Shown here: piece after piece, positions 1-9,117 of the stretch
Layout: the number at the start of each line of letters is the position of its first letter
Numbering within the stretch: the first letter of the stretch is position 1
NCBI GenBank assembly: GCA_017792405.1
Contig: CP051231.1
Location: forward strand, 2,225,246 to 2,289,245
Reading direction: 5' to 3'
DNA length: 64,000 nt
DNA from: Oceanicola sp.
Lineage (GTDB): Bacteria > Pseudomonadota > Alphaproteobacteria > Rhodobacterales > Rhodobacteraceae
Made by a program: the position numbers and the translations under genes
The notes under the pieces: generated by a model
Seen by the model: the letters and a program-made list of their open reading frames with translations, nothing else
Databases searched by the model: none
Told to the model about the DNA's origin: nothing

Positions 1-262
1 CCTCTACCGTCACCGGCCGCTCGGCCCCGCCGCTCCGTGCGATATCCTCGGCAATGTCGCGGCCCAACAGCTCCTTGCCCAGCAGCCCCGCATAGGTCGC
101 CGCCAGATCGGCGCGCGCCTTCAGGCGCTCTTCATTGCCGCGCGGCGCAGCCTCCACCGCGGCCACGGCCTCTGCCGCCGCGGCCCCTTGCCTACCGACC
201 ACAACACCCCGAATGCCAGCCCGGCTCATCTTCAACTTCAGCGAGGTGCGCGGCGCGGTCAT
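1..262 (-). CDS. N-terminal fragment, probable type I secretion component (partial)
   Basis: The gene runs off the left edge; about 87 N-terminal residues are visible, beginning MTAPRTSLKLKMSRAG and continuing with an Ala/Glu-rich stretch. The ATG overlaps the stop of the upstream TolC-family gene as ATGA, so the two are probably translationally coupled. In BapA/LapA-type loci the gene after the outer-membrane component is the ABC transporter or membrane fusion protein, so one of these is inferred from context. No ATPase, peptidase or HlyD motif is visible in the fragment, so the identity is a guess. Confidence 0.5.
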   Translation of the reverse strand, partial: MTAPRTSLKLKMSRAGIRGVVVGRQGAAAAEAVAAVEAAPRGNEERLKARADLAATYAGLLGKELLGRDIAEDIARSGGAERPVTVE

Positions 263-1563
263 ATGCGGCTCCCGTCCACCAGGAGGCCAAGCTCCGCGGC
301 GATCTTCAGTTTCGTCAGCGCGGCCTTGTGGGTCAGGCCCACGCGCTTGGTCTCGGCATCCATCCATGTCTCGAACACGCCCACCACGTCGAGCACCCTG
401 CGCTGCCCGCCGTCATACTGCCGCTGATAAAGCTCGTAGTTACGCCGGGCCTGCGCCGCGAGCCCGGCCTGCTCGGTGGCCTGCCGCTCTGTCGCCGCAA
501 GCTGCTGGCGCAGCGCTGCGAGCTTGCGGGCGCTCTCCTCGCGGGCCTGCCCCAGCTTCGCCTCCGCGCCCTCCTCGGCGGCCTTGATCGCCCTCAGCCG
601 CGCGGGGGTGCCAAAGCCCAGCCCGTTCTCCGCGCCCACGGTGAGCACAGGATCGCCGCCGCCATCGCCTACATTCGTCTGCGCCGAAACACCGGGCAGG
701 TAGCCCGCCCGCTCGATCTTTGCCTGCGCAATGAGCCGGGTCTTATCGGCCTCGGCCTTCAGCACCCCCAGCGTCTTCTCCGCGCCGCCCGGCACCCGCG
801 CCTCACCCAGCCCGCGCAGGCCATCCAGCGGACGGGCCGACATCGCATTCAGCTCCGCCAGCGCCGTGGCCGCCGTCTCGCCCCCCGCCTGCATGGCGGC
901 GCTCACCTCGGCCCGCTTCTGGCGCATGACCGACAGCTCCGAAAGGTCAGAGACCCCGCCACTCACCCGCTGCTCCATCACCCATTCGAAGTGCTTCATC
1001 CTCTCCAGCCCCGAGGCCGCCACCGCAGCCTCGGCCCGGCCCTGCTCAGCGGTGATGTGCAGCGTGAGCGCGGTGAGCACGCGGGCGTTGGTATCCTCGG
1101 CCAGCACCACCGCGGCATGCTCAACATCGGCGGCGGCAAAGGCGCGCTCGGCCTTCTTCCGGCCGCCCTGCCAGATCACCTGATCGACGATGATCGAGGT
1201 CACCAGATCGCCCAGCGACGAGAGTGACACGCTCGGCCCGATGCTGGGCAGCCAGTTCTTCTCGGCCGCCACCGCCCGCAGCTTGGCTGCCCGCAGCTCC
1301 GCCTCGGCGGCGCGAGCATTGGCCGCCAGCACCGCCTCGGCTACATGCGCATAGGCCGACCCCGACGCAATCACCGAGCGGCGGCGCAGCAGATCGGCGA
1401 TCACCACGCTCTCCGAGGCCTCCGCCTGCCGCAAGGCCTGCGTCTGGGCCGGGGCCGCAGGATCCCGCGCCGCGCGCGAGGCTTCCCCGCCCCCAAGGCA
1501 GCCCGAAAGCAGCGCCAGAACGGCACCCGATAGCCCTAGTCTGCTCATCGCGGGGCGCATCAC
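259..1563 (-). CDS. TolC-family outer membrane efflux lipoprotein
   Basis: Predicted outer-membrane channel subunit of a type I secretion system, 434 aa. The N-terminus has a hydrophobic signal segment ending in a lipobox-like LLSGC (residues about 18-22), so it is probably a lipoprotein. The body is rich in Ala, Glu, Arg and Leu with long helical stretches typical of the paired TolC helices, for example ALRQQLAATERQATEQAG near the C-terminal end. It lies 79 bp downstream of the giant Ig-repeat gene on the same strand and overlaps the next gene by 4 bp. The order adhesin then TolC-like protein matches bapA-bapB. The family assignment is good; the cargo is inferred from position. Confidence 0.8.
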   Translation of the reverse strand: MMRPAMSRLGLSGAVLALLSGCLGGGEASRAARDPAAPAQTQALRQAEASESVVIADLLRRRSVIASGSAYAHVAEAVLAANARAAEAELRAAKLRAVAAEKNWLPSIGPSVSLSSLGDLVTSIIVDQVIWQGGRKKAERAFAAADVEHAAVVLAEDTNARVLTALTLHITAEQGRAEAAVAASGLERMKHFEWVMEQRVSGGVSDLSELSVMRQKRAEVSAAMQAGGETAATALAELNAMSARPLDGLRGLGEARVPGGAEKTLGVLKAEADKTRLIAQAKIERAGYLPGVSAQTNVGDGGGDPVLTVGAENGLGFGTPARLRAIKAAEEGAEAKLGQAREESARKLAALRQQLAATERQATEQAGLAAQARRNYELYQRQYDGGQRRVLDVVGVFETWMDAETKRVGLTHKAALTKLKIAAELGLLVDGSRI

Positions 1564-1642
1564 GCCTCCTGTCCCTGCCTCTGCCCGGGCGGCGCCTCTG
1601 CCGTGCGCCGTCCCGGAAACCGCTCCCGATCCGCCGGCGGGA

Positions 1643-4600
1643 TCACAACAGCGCCGGGTTCACCTGAATGTCGTGGTCGATGACAAGTGTGCCCTCGCCC
1701 AGCGTGTACACATCGTAGCTTTCACCCTCGATCACCCGCGTCTCTCCCGTCGCCGTGGCGCCGCTGGCGTGGATGATGTCGTCATTACCGCCATGGATGG
1801 TCAGCTCATTGGTAAAGCTCGACAGCCCCGCCAACTGCTCCGGCGTGATCGTCAGCTCGGCCTCCGAGGCGAACTGCAGGTCCACCGCCTGAATGTCGAA
1901 CTGCCCGAGGCCGGGGTTGGTGAGGTTCACCACCGAGTTGCCCGGCTCTTCCATTACAAAGAGCGTGCCCGCGTGGTTGCCCGCCGCATCGGTTGAGGTG
2001 ACGACGAGGTGCGAACCTGTCGGGATCGCCTCGTTGAAATCAAAGATCAGCTCGCCCCATTCCTCGTCGATCTCCAGATCGTAGGAGACGGTGCTCACGT
2101 TGCCATTGGCGTCGATCCGCTGAACCTCGGTGATGTCGTCATTGATCGCGGTGCCAATGTCGCGCACCCCGGTGCCGCCCTGACTGAAGCTCAGGATCAC
2201 CGGCGCATCCGGGTTCTCGGTATCCACCGCAACCGTGGTGCTCTCGGTCCGGGTGTTGCCCGCCGCATCGGTGGCGACCACCGTGGCCATGCTCTCGTAT
2301 TCACCTGCCGGGATCTCGCCCGTGGCAAAGGCCACCGTCCAGTTGCCCGCCGCATCGACCGTGGCCGCATGGGTGGTGCCCTCGAAGCTGACGATCACGC
2401 TGGAGCCCGCCTCGACCGTGCCGGTGAAGGTCACGCCCTGCGCCTGTTCCGCTGCGTTGACCGTGTCGTCACCCGCCACCGTGCCGATGGTCAGCGGCTC
2501 CACGTAGGTATCGATCTGCACCGTGTCGTTGATCGCTGCGCGGTTGCCCGCCGCATCGGTCGCCACGGCGCTGATTTGCGCGGTGTAATCGCCATCCGGC
2601 ACCTCGCCGGCGGCGAAGCTGGTGAACCACGTGCCATCCGCCAGCACCACCGCCTGATGGGTCACGCCCGCCAGCGTCACCGCCACCGTGCTGCCCGGCT
2701 CCACCGTGCCCGAAAGCTGGATGCCGGTGCCGTATTCGACCGCGTTCACGATGTCATCCACCGCAATCGGCCCGTCCAGCGTGAGGCTGGTGATCCGGTC
2801 CACTTCGATGCTGCCTGTCGCCAGCGCCTGGTTGCCCGCCATGTCTGTCGCGGTGACAGAAACGCTCGCCACCGTCTCCCCGGACGGAATGTCGCCAGGC
2901 TGGAAGGTGACTTGCCAGTTGCCATCGCCCGCCACCATCGCCGGGCGCGTCACCCCCGCGAATGTCACCTGCACCACGGCCCCCGGCTCTCCGGTCCCGG
3001 TCAGGACAAAGCCGTTCAGCGCCTCCTCGGCGTTGATGATCCCGTCACCTTCGACCTGGGTGTTCACGCTCACCGCCGTCTCGGTGTCGATCCGCACCAC
3101 ATCCGTCGCGGTCGAGCTGTTGCCCGCCCGGTCGGTCGCGGTCACCGTCACCGGCGCATCATAGGTGCCCGGCACGATCTGCCCGCCGCTGAAGGTCGCA
3201 AACCAGCTGCCATCGGCGGCCACCACCGCCGGAACGGCAAAGCCGCCCATCTGCACCAGAACCGTCGATCCCGGCTCGGTGGTACCCGTCAGCGTGATGC
3301 CCGTTCCGGCCTCCGCTTCGTTCACAACATCATCCGCCGTCACCGGCGCGCCCGAGATCGCAACCCAGCCCTGTGTATCCACTTCCACGGTGGTCGCCGC
3401 GCTCGAGGTGTTGCCATTGGCCGAAACCGCCGTGGCGCTCACGTTCATCTCGTATTCACCGGCAGGGAAGGCCTGCGGCGGAAAGGTCACCACCCATCCG
3501 CCCGCGGCATCCACCACGGCGCTGTAGGTCTGCCCGTTCATGCCGATCGTCACCGCCGAGCCCGGCAATGTGGTGCCGCTCATCGAGATCGGCTGACCGG
3601 ACTCGAGCGCATTCACGATGTCATCCGCCGTCACCGGTGCGCCGGAAAATTCGACAAAGCCCAGCGTGTCCACCACGAGGCTGCCGCCCGCCATCGCCAC
3701 GTTGCCCGCCGCGTCCGTGGCCGTCACGGTGATCGCAGAGGTATAATCCCCCTCTGCAATCTGCGCTGCCGTCAGCGCAAGGCTCCACGCGCCATCGGCA
3801 CCCACCGTCGCGGCATAAACCGCCTGACCGATCTGCACCTCCACCGTGTTGCCCGGCTGGGTGGTGCCGGTCAGCGTCAGACCACCATCGCGGTCGCTCG
3901 CGTTGATCACCCCATCAGCGCCCGCATAGCCCGGATCGAGCGTCACATGGGTCACCGTATCCACCGTCCAGCTCCCGCTGGCACTGGTCACATTGCCATA
4001 TCCATCGGTCGCCGTGGCGGTCAGAACCGCCTCATATTCCCCGCTGAAGGTGCCGGGCGCGAAGCTCACGCTCCAGCTGCCATCCCCCGCCACTGTGGCC
4101 GGGTAGTCCTGCCCGCCGAAGCTGACAACCACGCTCGACCCCGGCTGCGTCGTGCCGGTAAAGCTGATGCTCTGGCCCGCCTCCGCGCCGTTGATCGTGT
4201 AATCCCCGCCAAAGTTGAGGTCATCGAAGGCCACCGCGCCAAGGGTATCGACCACCAGCACATCGCCATAGGTCGCGGAGTTGCCTACCGCATCCACCGC
4301 GTAAACGCTGATATCGGCCTCGTATTCCCCCTCGGGGGCGGCATCGGGGCCAAAGGTGACCTCCCAGGTGCCGCTCTCGCCCACGGTGATCTCGGTCGCC
4401 ACACCGCCCACCGTCACCACAAGCACCGCGCCCGGCTCAGAGGTGCCGGTCACCACCACGCCCTCGGCATGGTCCGCGCCGTTGAAGGCATCCCCGGTCG
4501 ATTGCACGCCGGAGGTGAAAGTCACATCCGGGGCCACGGTGTCGATCAGCACGTCGGGGCCGGTCAGCACAACCTCGCCGCCGCCCTGATCGGTGGTGAC

Positions 4601-5344
4601 CACCTCCACCACATAGCTGCCATCCTCGGGCAGCGTGTCGCCGGTGAAGATCACCTCCCAGCCGCCATCCTCACCTACGGTCACGACTTGGGTCACATCG
4701 CCCGCCGTCACCGTCACATCCTCGCCGGGCACCCCGGTGCCGGTCACCGGAAAGCCCGGCTCCGGGTCATCGTCGCCGCCGAGCACCCAGTCGCCCGGGT
4801 CGACGGTCACATCATACACCGGGCCACCGCCCCCGCCGCCGCCGTCACCGCCACCAACGCCGGTGATCACACCGCCCACGCCGATCAGGCCGGGCACGAT
4901 CCCGCCGCCCATGCCACCGATGCCAAAAAGGCCGGTGTCGAACTGGGCGGCCATCACCTCGGGCTCATCGTAATGGATCAGCTCGTCGCTCGGGCTCCAT
5001 TTGCCCCAGGTCGCCTCACGCTGATACAGCGCATACAACTCGTCATCGGCACCCTGGCTCAGCTCCACCGCAACCAGCTCGCCGCCCTTGGAAAGATACA
5101 GCGCGTTCTCGCCGTCAAAGTAGCCCACCAGCAGGATCGCCGAGCCATCGGCAAGCGTGATCACCAGATCATCGCCATCGCGCATGTAGGCCGAAATGTC
5201 CGCCGAGGTGAGATGCAGCGAAACCTGCTGACCGTCGCCCACGTTCAACCGCGTGCCGACCCCATCCTCACCGAAACTGCCATTGGAAACGTTGCCCGCG
5301 AGATCGCGGACCACAAAATTGATCGCCTGCATCGTAACCGCCAT
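1643..5344 (-). CDS. BapA-like Ig-repeat type I secreted adhesin
   Basis: Large predicted cell-surface or biofilm protein, 1233 aa, with no Sec signal peptide. Residues 1-130 resemble the BapA prefix domain, followed by a Gly-rich linker (about 140-175). Nine tandem Ig-like repeats of about 95-100 aa then run from about 195 to 1085. Each starts around a TGTxxPGS-type motif and ends with ATDAAGN-like and VDT motifs. The last roughly 100 residues are a non-repeat domain with GGNDDIIHASG, a plausible C-terminal type I secretion signal. There is no full RTX nonapeptide array. A second in-frame ATG four codons in is a possible start. It sits directly before the TolC-like gene. Function in adhesion is inferred from architecture. 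Confidence 0.8.
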   Translation of the reverse strand: MAVTMQAINFVVRDLAGNVSNGSFGEDGVGTRLNVGDGQQVSLHLTSADISAYMRDGDDLVITLADGSAILLVGYFDGENALYLSKGGELVAVELSQGADDELYALYQREATWGKWSPSDELIHYDEPEVMAAQFDTGLFGIGGMGGGIVPGLIGVGGVITGVGGGDGGGGGGGPVYDVTVDPGDWVLGGDDDPEPGFPVTGTGVPGEDVTVTAGDVTQVVTVGEDGGWEVIFTGDTLPEDGSYVVEVVTTDQGGGEVVLTGPDVLIDTVAPDVTFTSGVQSTGDAFNGADHAEGVVVTGTSEPGAVLVVTVGGVATEITVGESGTWEVTFGPDAAPEGEYEADISVYAVDAVGNSATYGDVLVVDTLGAVAFDDLNFGGDYTINGAEAGQSISFTGTTQPGSSVVVSFGGQDYPATVAGDGSWSVSFAPGTFSGEYEAVLTATATDGYGNVTSASGSWTVDTVTHVTLDPGYAGADGVINASDRDGGLTLTGTTQPGNTVEVQIGQAVYAATVGADGAWSLALTAAQIAEGDYTSAITVTATDAAGNVAMAGGSLVVDTLGFVEFSGAPVTADDIVNALESGQPISMSGTTLPGSAVTIGMNGQTYSAVVDAAGGWVVTFPPQAFPAGEYEMNVSATAVSANGNTSSAATTVEVDTQGWVAISGAPVTADDVVNEAEAGTGITLTGTTEPGSTVLVQMGGFAVPAVVAADGSWFATFSGGQIVPGTYDAPVTVTATDRAGNSSTATDVVRIDTETAVSVNTQVEGDGIINAEEALNGFVLTGTGEPGAVVQVTFAGVTRPAMVAGDGNWQVTFQPGDIPSGETVASVSVTATDMAGNQALATGSIEVDRITSLTLDGPIAVDDIVNAVEYGTGIQLSGTVEPGSTVAVTLAGVTHQAVVLADGTWFTSFAAGEVPDGDYTAQISAVATDAAGNRAAINDTVQIDTYVEPLTIGTVAGDDTVNAAEQAQGVTFTGTVEAGSSVIVSFEGTTHAATVDAAGNWTVAFATGEIPAGEYESMATVVATDAAGNTRTESTTVAVDTENPDAPVILSFSQGGTGVRDIGTAINDDITEVQRIDANGNVSTVSYDLEIDEEWGELIFDFNEAIPTGSHLVVTSTDAAGNHAGTLFVMEEPGNSVVNLTNPGLGQFDIQAVDLQFASEAELTITPEQLAGLSSFTNELTIHGGNDDIIHASGATATGETRVIEGESYDVYTLGEGTLVIDHDIQVNPALL

Positions 5345-5666
5345 TTATCAGCCCGGCATCTTTTTGCGCCGGTGCGTTTTATAGAAAACTGCCCAATATC
5401 TTGTTGATCAGGCGTAACTCACCACTCTGCCTGCCAGATATACAGAATGATTCGAAAAAACAAAGCGGAAAATGGCCGATCGCCAGGCGGATCACCCTTG
5501 GGTTGAAAAATCCAGCAACCCCAAGATGTTGTATGCGATTTGCATGAATTGACACCGGGTCAAATACCGCCCTTTCGGGCCTCATCGGCAGGCAGATCGG
5601 CCCGTTTTCGCCACTCTGCACCCGCCATTCTCCGGCAAAGGTCAAGCCACCCTGTGGGGGAAATCC
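5345..5666. other. Intergenic region between murD and the adhesin gene
   Basis: About 320 bp that are clearly A+T-richer than the flanking genes. It must contain the minus-strand promoter of the adhesin locus, and a TATAAA at about 5380-5385 on the minus strand is a possible -10 element, but no convincing -35 is seen. An 88-codon minus-strand reading frame here has no ribosome binding site or recognisable motif and is not called. Confidence 0.5.
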
Positions 5667-7070
5667 CTACCCCAGCGCCGCCTTCACCCGTGCGGCAAAA
5701 TCCTCGCCGCGCTTCTCGAAGCTGTCGTATTGGTCAAAGCTCGCCGCCGCGGGCGCCAACAGCACAACCTCGCCCGGCTGTGCCTCTTCCACCGCCCGCG
5801 CCACGGCCCGCTCCATCGTGCCGCAGACCTCGGCCTCCACCCCGGCCCCGAGCCGCATGGCAAAGCCCTCAGCCTCGCGCCCGATCACATAGGCCTTCAC
5901 CACATTGGCCAGCCCGGCGTGCAGCCCCTCCAGCCCGCCTTCCTTCTCCAGCCCGCCGCAGATCCAGCGGATGCCCGAAAACGCCGCCAGCGCCTTGGCC
6001 GCGCTGTCCACATTCGTCGCCTTGCTGTCATTGACGTAAACCACGCCCCCCGCCTCTGCGATCCGCTGCGAGCGGTGCGGCAGCCCGGCAAAGCTCCTGA
6101 ACGCGCGTTCAATTTCCTTCGGCCCCAGCCCCAGCGTCCGGCAAGCCGCATAGGCCGCGCAGGCGTTCTGGTGGTTGTGCGCCCCCGGCAGCCCTGGAAT
6201 ATCCCGCAGATCGACCGAGGCCACCTGCCGCCCCTTGCGCCACTCCGCCAAAAAGCCCTTGCGCGCAAACACCGTCCACCCCGCGCCCGCCAGCTTCTGC
6301 CCGCTGCTCACCCGGATCACCCGGTCATCCCCCGGCCCTTCGGCCATCTGCCCGGCAAGGTAGCGCCCCTCCGGCTCGTCCACGCCAATCACCGCCCGGT
6401 CCGGCCCGCCCTCCGCAAAGAGCCGCCGCTTGGCCGCGAAATAGCCGCCATAGCCGCCGTGCCGGTCAAGGTGATCGGGGCTCAGATTGGTAAACACCGC
6501 CACATCCGGCGTCAGCGCCCGCGCCAGATCGGTCTGGTAACTGGAGAGTTCCAGCACCACCACGCCGCCATCGCCCGCAGGCTCGATGTCCAGCACGCCG
6601 CGCCCGATATTGCCCGCCAGCTGCGCCTCGCGCCCCGCCTCGGTGAGAATGTGATGGATCAACGCGGAAGTCGTGCTCTTCCCGTTCGAGCCGGTCACCG
6701 CCACCACCTTCGGCGCCACGTCGAACCGGTCCCACTCCCCGGTGGCGAACGACCGGAAGAACAGCCCGATGTCATTGTCCACAGGCACCCCCTCCGCCAT
6801 CGCCGCCGCAATCGCCGGGTGTGGCACCGGATAGAGATGCGGAATGCCGGGCGAGGTCACAAGGCAGGCCACCCCCTCGAAGGCACCGGGCTTGGTCAGG
6901 TCGCGCAGCGCGATCCCTTCGGCCTCCGCCGCCGCCCGCCCGCTCTCGCCATCGTCCCAGCCGATCACTTGCGCCCCGCCAGCAGCCAGCGCCCGCGCCG
7001 CCGTCAGGCCAGACCGCCCCAGCCCCAGCACCGCCACCGTGGCTCCATCAAACCCGCGCACAGGGATCAT
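5667..7070 (-). CDS. murD: UDP-N-acetylmuramoyl-L-alanine--D-glutamate ligase
   Basis: Cytoplasmic ATP-dependent ligase adding D-glutamate to UDP-MurNAc-L-Ala in peptidoglycan precursor synthesis. The 467 aa length fits the family. Visible are the N-terminal Rossmann segment [17 protein letters not shown], the ATP loop [16 protein letters not shown] at about 126, the Mur-ligase motif [12 protein letters not shown], and the C-terminal [19 protein letters not shown], which is diagnostic for MurD. It lies 266 bp downstream of the short-chain dehydrogenase gene and is the last dcw gene in the window. In most dcw clusters ftsW would follow; here the adhesin locus does. Confidence 0.97.
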   Translation of the reverse strand: MIPVRGFDGATVAVLGLGRSGLTAARALAAGGAQVIGWDDGESGRAAAEAEGIALRDLTKPGAFEGVACLVTSPGIPHLYPVPHPAIAAAMAEGVPVDNDIGLFFRSFATGEWDRFDVAPKVVAVTGSNGKSTTSALIHHILTEAGREAQLAGNIGRGVLDIEPAGDGGVVVLELSSYQTDLARALTPDVAVFTNLSPDHLDRHGGYGGYFAAKRRLFAEGGPDRAVIGVDEPEGRYLAGQMAEGPGDDRVIRVSSGQKLAGAGWTVFARKGFLAEWRKGRQVASVDLRDIPGLPGAHNHQNACAAYAACRTLGLGPKEIERAFRSFAGLPHRSQRIAEAGGVVYVNDSKATNVDSAAKALAAFSGIRWICGGLEKEGGLEGLHAGLANVVKAYVIGREAEGFAMRLGAGVEAEVCGTMERAVARAVEEAQPGEVVLLAPAAASFDQYDSFEKRGEDFAARVKAALG

Positions 7071-7336
7071 CGCACCGCCTCCAAAAGCCTTCGCTCCTGC
7101 CTACATCCAAGCGCACCCGCCCGCAATCGCGCCGCAACCCGCTGCATTTTCTTGCTGGAAATATCCCACCCCAACCGCACCACCCGCGCACCATCATCCG
7201 ATCACGCGCGCAACGGTGCAGAACGGGCGGGGTGGCGGCGCGGGGTGGGTGCCTCTCGCACGTCGCTGGCGCGACATGCTGCCGGCCGGTGCCCGCTTCG
7301 CGGACCCCGTTGGCGGTAGCGCCGCCACCACGCCCG

Positions 7337-8008
7337 TCACCACTCGATCGGCAGCTTCCGTCGAAAGAACCCGCCCGTCGGTCCGTCCTCGCTCAGCGTC
7401 GCCAGCCAGATCGCCGTCTCGGCGGCCTCCTCGGGCGATGTCGTCGCCTTCGCCCCGCCCATCCGCGTGCGCACCCAGCCCGGGTCCATCGCGTTCACCT
7501 TCACGCAGTCCGGCAGGTCGCGCGGCAACACGCAGGTCAGCGCGTTCAGCGCCGCCTTTGCCACCCCGTAGCCGTTCGGCCCCTGCATCCCCTGAGCAAA
7601 GCTGCCATAGCCTGACGAAAGGTTCACGATCCGCCCCCAGCCCCGCAGCGCCATACCCGGCACCAAGGCGCGCATCAGCAAAAACGGCGCCTCCACCATT
7701 ACCTGCAGCGACTCGAACAGCCCCTCGGGGTTCTCAAACAGCGAGCCCTGCGGAAACACGCCTGCGTTGTTCACCAGAATGTCGAAGGGCTCGCCATGCA
7801 GCAGCGAGAGCATGTCGTCAGGCTCCCGCAGGTCCATCACGAAGAGGTCCGCGCCAAGCCTGTCCGCCGCCGCTTCCCCCTCGGCCTCGTCCCGGCAGCC
7901 GATCACCACCTCGTGGCCGCGGGCAATCAGCCCCTCGGCGATGGCATAGCCGATCCCCCGGTTGCCGCCCGTCACGAGCGCCCGCCGGATGATCCCGTCA
8001 CCGCTCAC
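7337..8008 (-). CDS. Short-chain dehydrogenase/reductase (SDR)
   Basis: NAD(P)-dependent oxidoreductase of unknown substrate, 223 aa. The cofactor loop TGGNRGIG lies at about residues 14-21, followed by NNAG (VNNAGVF), the catalytic Ser in NLSSGYG, and YGVAKAAL carrying the YxxxK pair. The chosen start is a GTG that overlaps the mraY stop as GTGA; an in-frame reading from further upstream would run through mraY on another frame and is not credible. It lies inside the dcw cluster between mraY and murD, where it is not a standard member, so a cell wall role should not be assumed. Confidence 0.85.
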   Translation of the reverse strand: MSGDGIIRRALVTGGNRGIGYAIAEGLIARGHEVVIGCRDEAEGEAAADRLGADLFVMDLREPDDMLSLLHGEPFDILVNNAGVFPQGSLFENPEGLFESLQVMVEAPFLLMRALVPGMALRGWGRIVNLSSGYGSFAQGMQGPNGYGVAKAALNALTCVLPRDLPDCVKVNAMDPGWVRTRMGGAKATTSPEEAAETAIWLATLSEDGPTGGFFRRKLPIEW

Positions 8009-9090
8009 CGGATTTTCAGCGTCGCCAGACCGATCAGCGCGAGGATCAGCGAGATGATCCAGAACCGGATCACGATCTGCGGCTCGGCCCAGCCGCGCTT
8101 CTCGAAGTGGTGGTGGACCGGCGCCATCAGGAACACCCGCTTGCCGGTCCGCTTGAAGTAGAGCACCTGAATGATCACCGAGAGCGCCTCGGCCACAAAG
8201 ATGCCGCCCACGATCGCCAGCACGATCTCGTGCTTGGTCACCACCGCAATCGCCCCCAGCGCGCCGCCCAAGGCGAGCGACCCGGTGTCTCCCATGAACA
8301 CCGCCGCAGGCGGTGCGTTGTACCACAAAAAGCCAAGGCCCCCGCCGATCAGCCCGGCGCAGAAAATCAGCAGCTCGCCCGAGCCGGGCACGTAATGCAC
8401 GTCGAGATACTCGGTAAAGTCGACCCGCCCCACGGCATAGGCGATCACCCCCAGCGTGCCCGCCGCGATCATCACCGGCATGATGGCCAGTCCGTCGAGT
8501 CCGTCCGTCAGGTTCACCGCATTGGCCGCGCCGACGATCACGATCATCGAGAACGGCACGAAGAAGATGCCGAGGTTCAGCAGCACGTCCTTGAACACCG
8601 GCAGCGCCAACTGCCCGGTCAGCTCCGCCGGATGAAACCACGCCGCCGCCGTCCCCGCCGCCGCCGCTATGAGCAGCCCAAGCCCAAAGCGCACCTTGCC
8701 CGACACGCCCTTGGTGTTCTGCTTGCTCACCTTGGCATAGTCGTCGGCAAAGCCGATGAGGCCAAAGGAGATGGTCACCAGCAGCACGATCCACACATAG
8801 GGATTATCGAGCCGGGCGCAGAGCAGGGTAGAGAGCGTCAGCGCCGAGAGGATCAAGAGCCCCCCCATCGTCGGCGTGCCCGCCTTGGTCAGCATGTGGC
8901 TTTCCGGCCCGTCATCCCGAATGGGCTGCCCGCCCTTCTGCCGCTTGCGCAGCATGTTGATCAGCGGTCGCCCGAAGAGGAAGCCAAAGACCAGAGCGGT
9001 AAAAAACGCAGCCCCGGCCCGGAACGTGATGTAGCGGAACAGGTTGAACGCCCCGCCCCCGTCGCCAAGCTCTGCCAGCCAATAGAGCAT
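8005..9090 (-). CDS. mraY: Phospho-N-acetylmuramoyl-pentapeptide transferase
   Basis: Integral membrane enzyme that transfers phospho-MurNAc-pentapeptide to undecaprenyl phosphate to form lipid I. The 361 aa contain about ten hydrophobic segments. Family motifs are present: [11 protein letters not shown] near residue 71, FADDYAK with the catalytic Asp pair, [24 protein letters not shown] and the late [13 protein letters not shown]. It lies 27 bp after murF and its stop overlaps the following SDR start, so it is part of one long minus-strand operon. Confidence 0.98.
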   Translation of the reverse strand: MLYWLAELGDGGGAFNLFRYITFRAGAAFFTALVFGFLFGRPLINMLRKRQKGGQPIRDDGPESHMLTKAGTPTMGGLLILSALTLSTLLCARLDNPYVWIVLLVTISFGLIGFADDYAKVSKQNTKGVSGKVRFGLGLLIAAAAGTAAAWFHPAELTGQLALPVFKDVLLNLGIFFVPFSMIVIVGAANAVNLTDGLDGLAIMPVMIAAGTLGVIAYAVGRVDFTEYLDVHYVPGSGELLIFCAGLIGGGLGFLWYNAPPAAVFMGDTGSLALGGALGAIAVVTKHEIVLAIVGGIFVAEALSVIIQVLYFKRTGKRVFLMAPVHHHFEKRGWAEPQIVIRFWIISLILALIGLATLKIR

Positions 9091-9117
9091 GCCCCTGCCC
9101 CTCTCGTTCGTTCGTTG

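Noticed and set aside
2009..5407. Very long plus-strand open frame opposite the Ig-repeat adhesin
   Set aside because: Rich in His/Arg/Ala with no domain logic; it is the antisense of a repetitive high-G+C gene with clear protein homology on the minus strand.
5379..5645. 88-codon minus-strand frame before the adhesin
   Set aside because: No ribosome site, no motif, unusual residue content; more likely promoter DNA.
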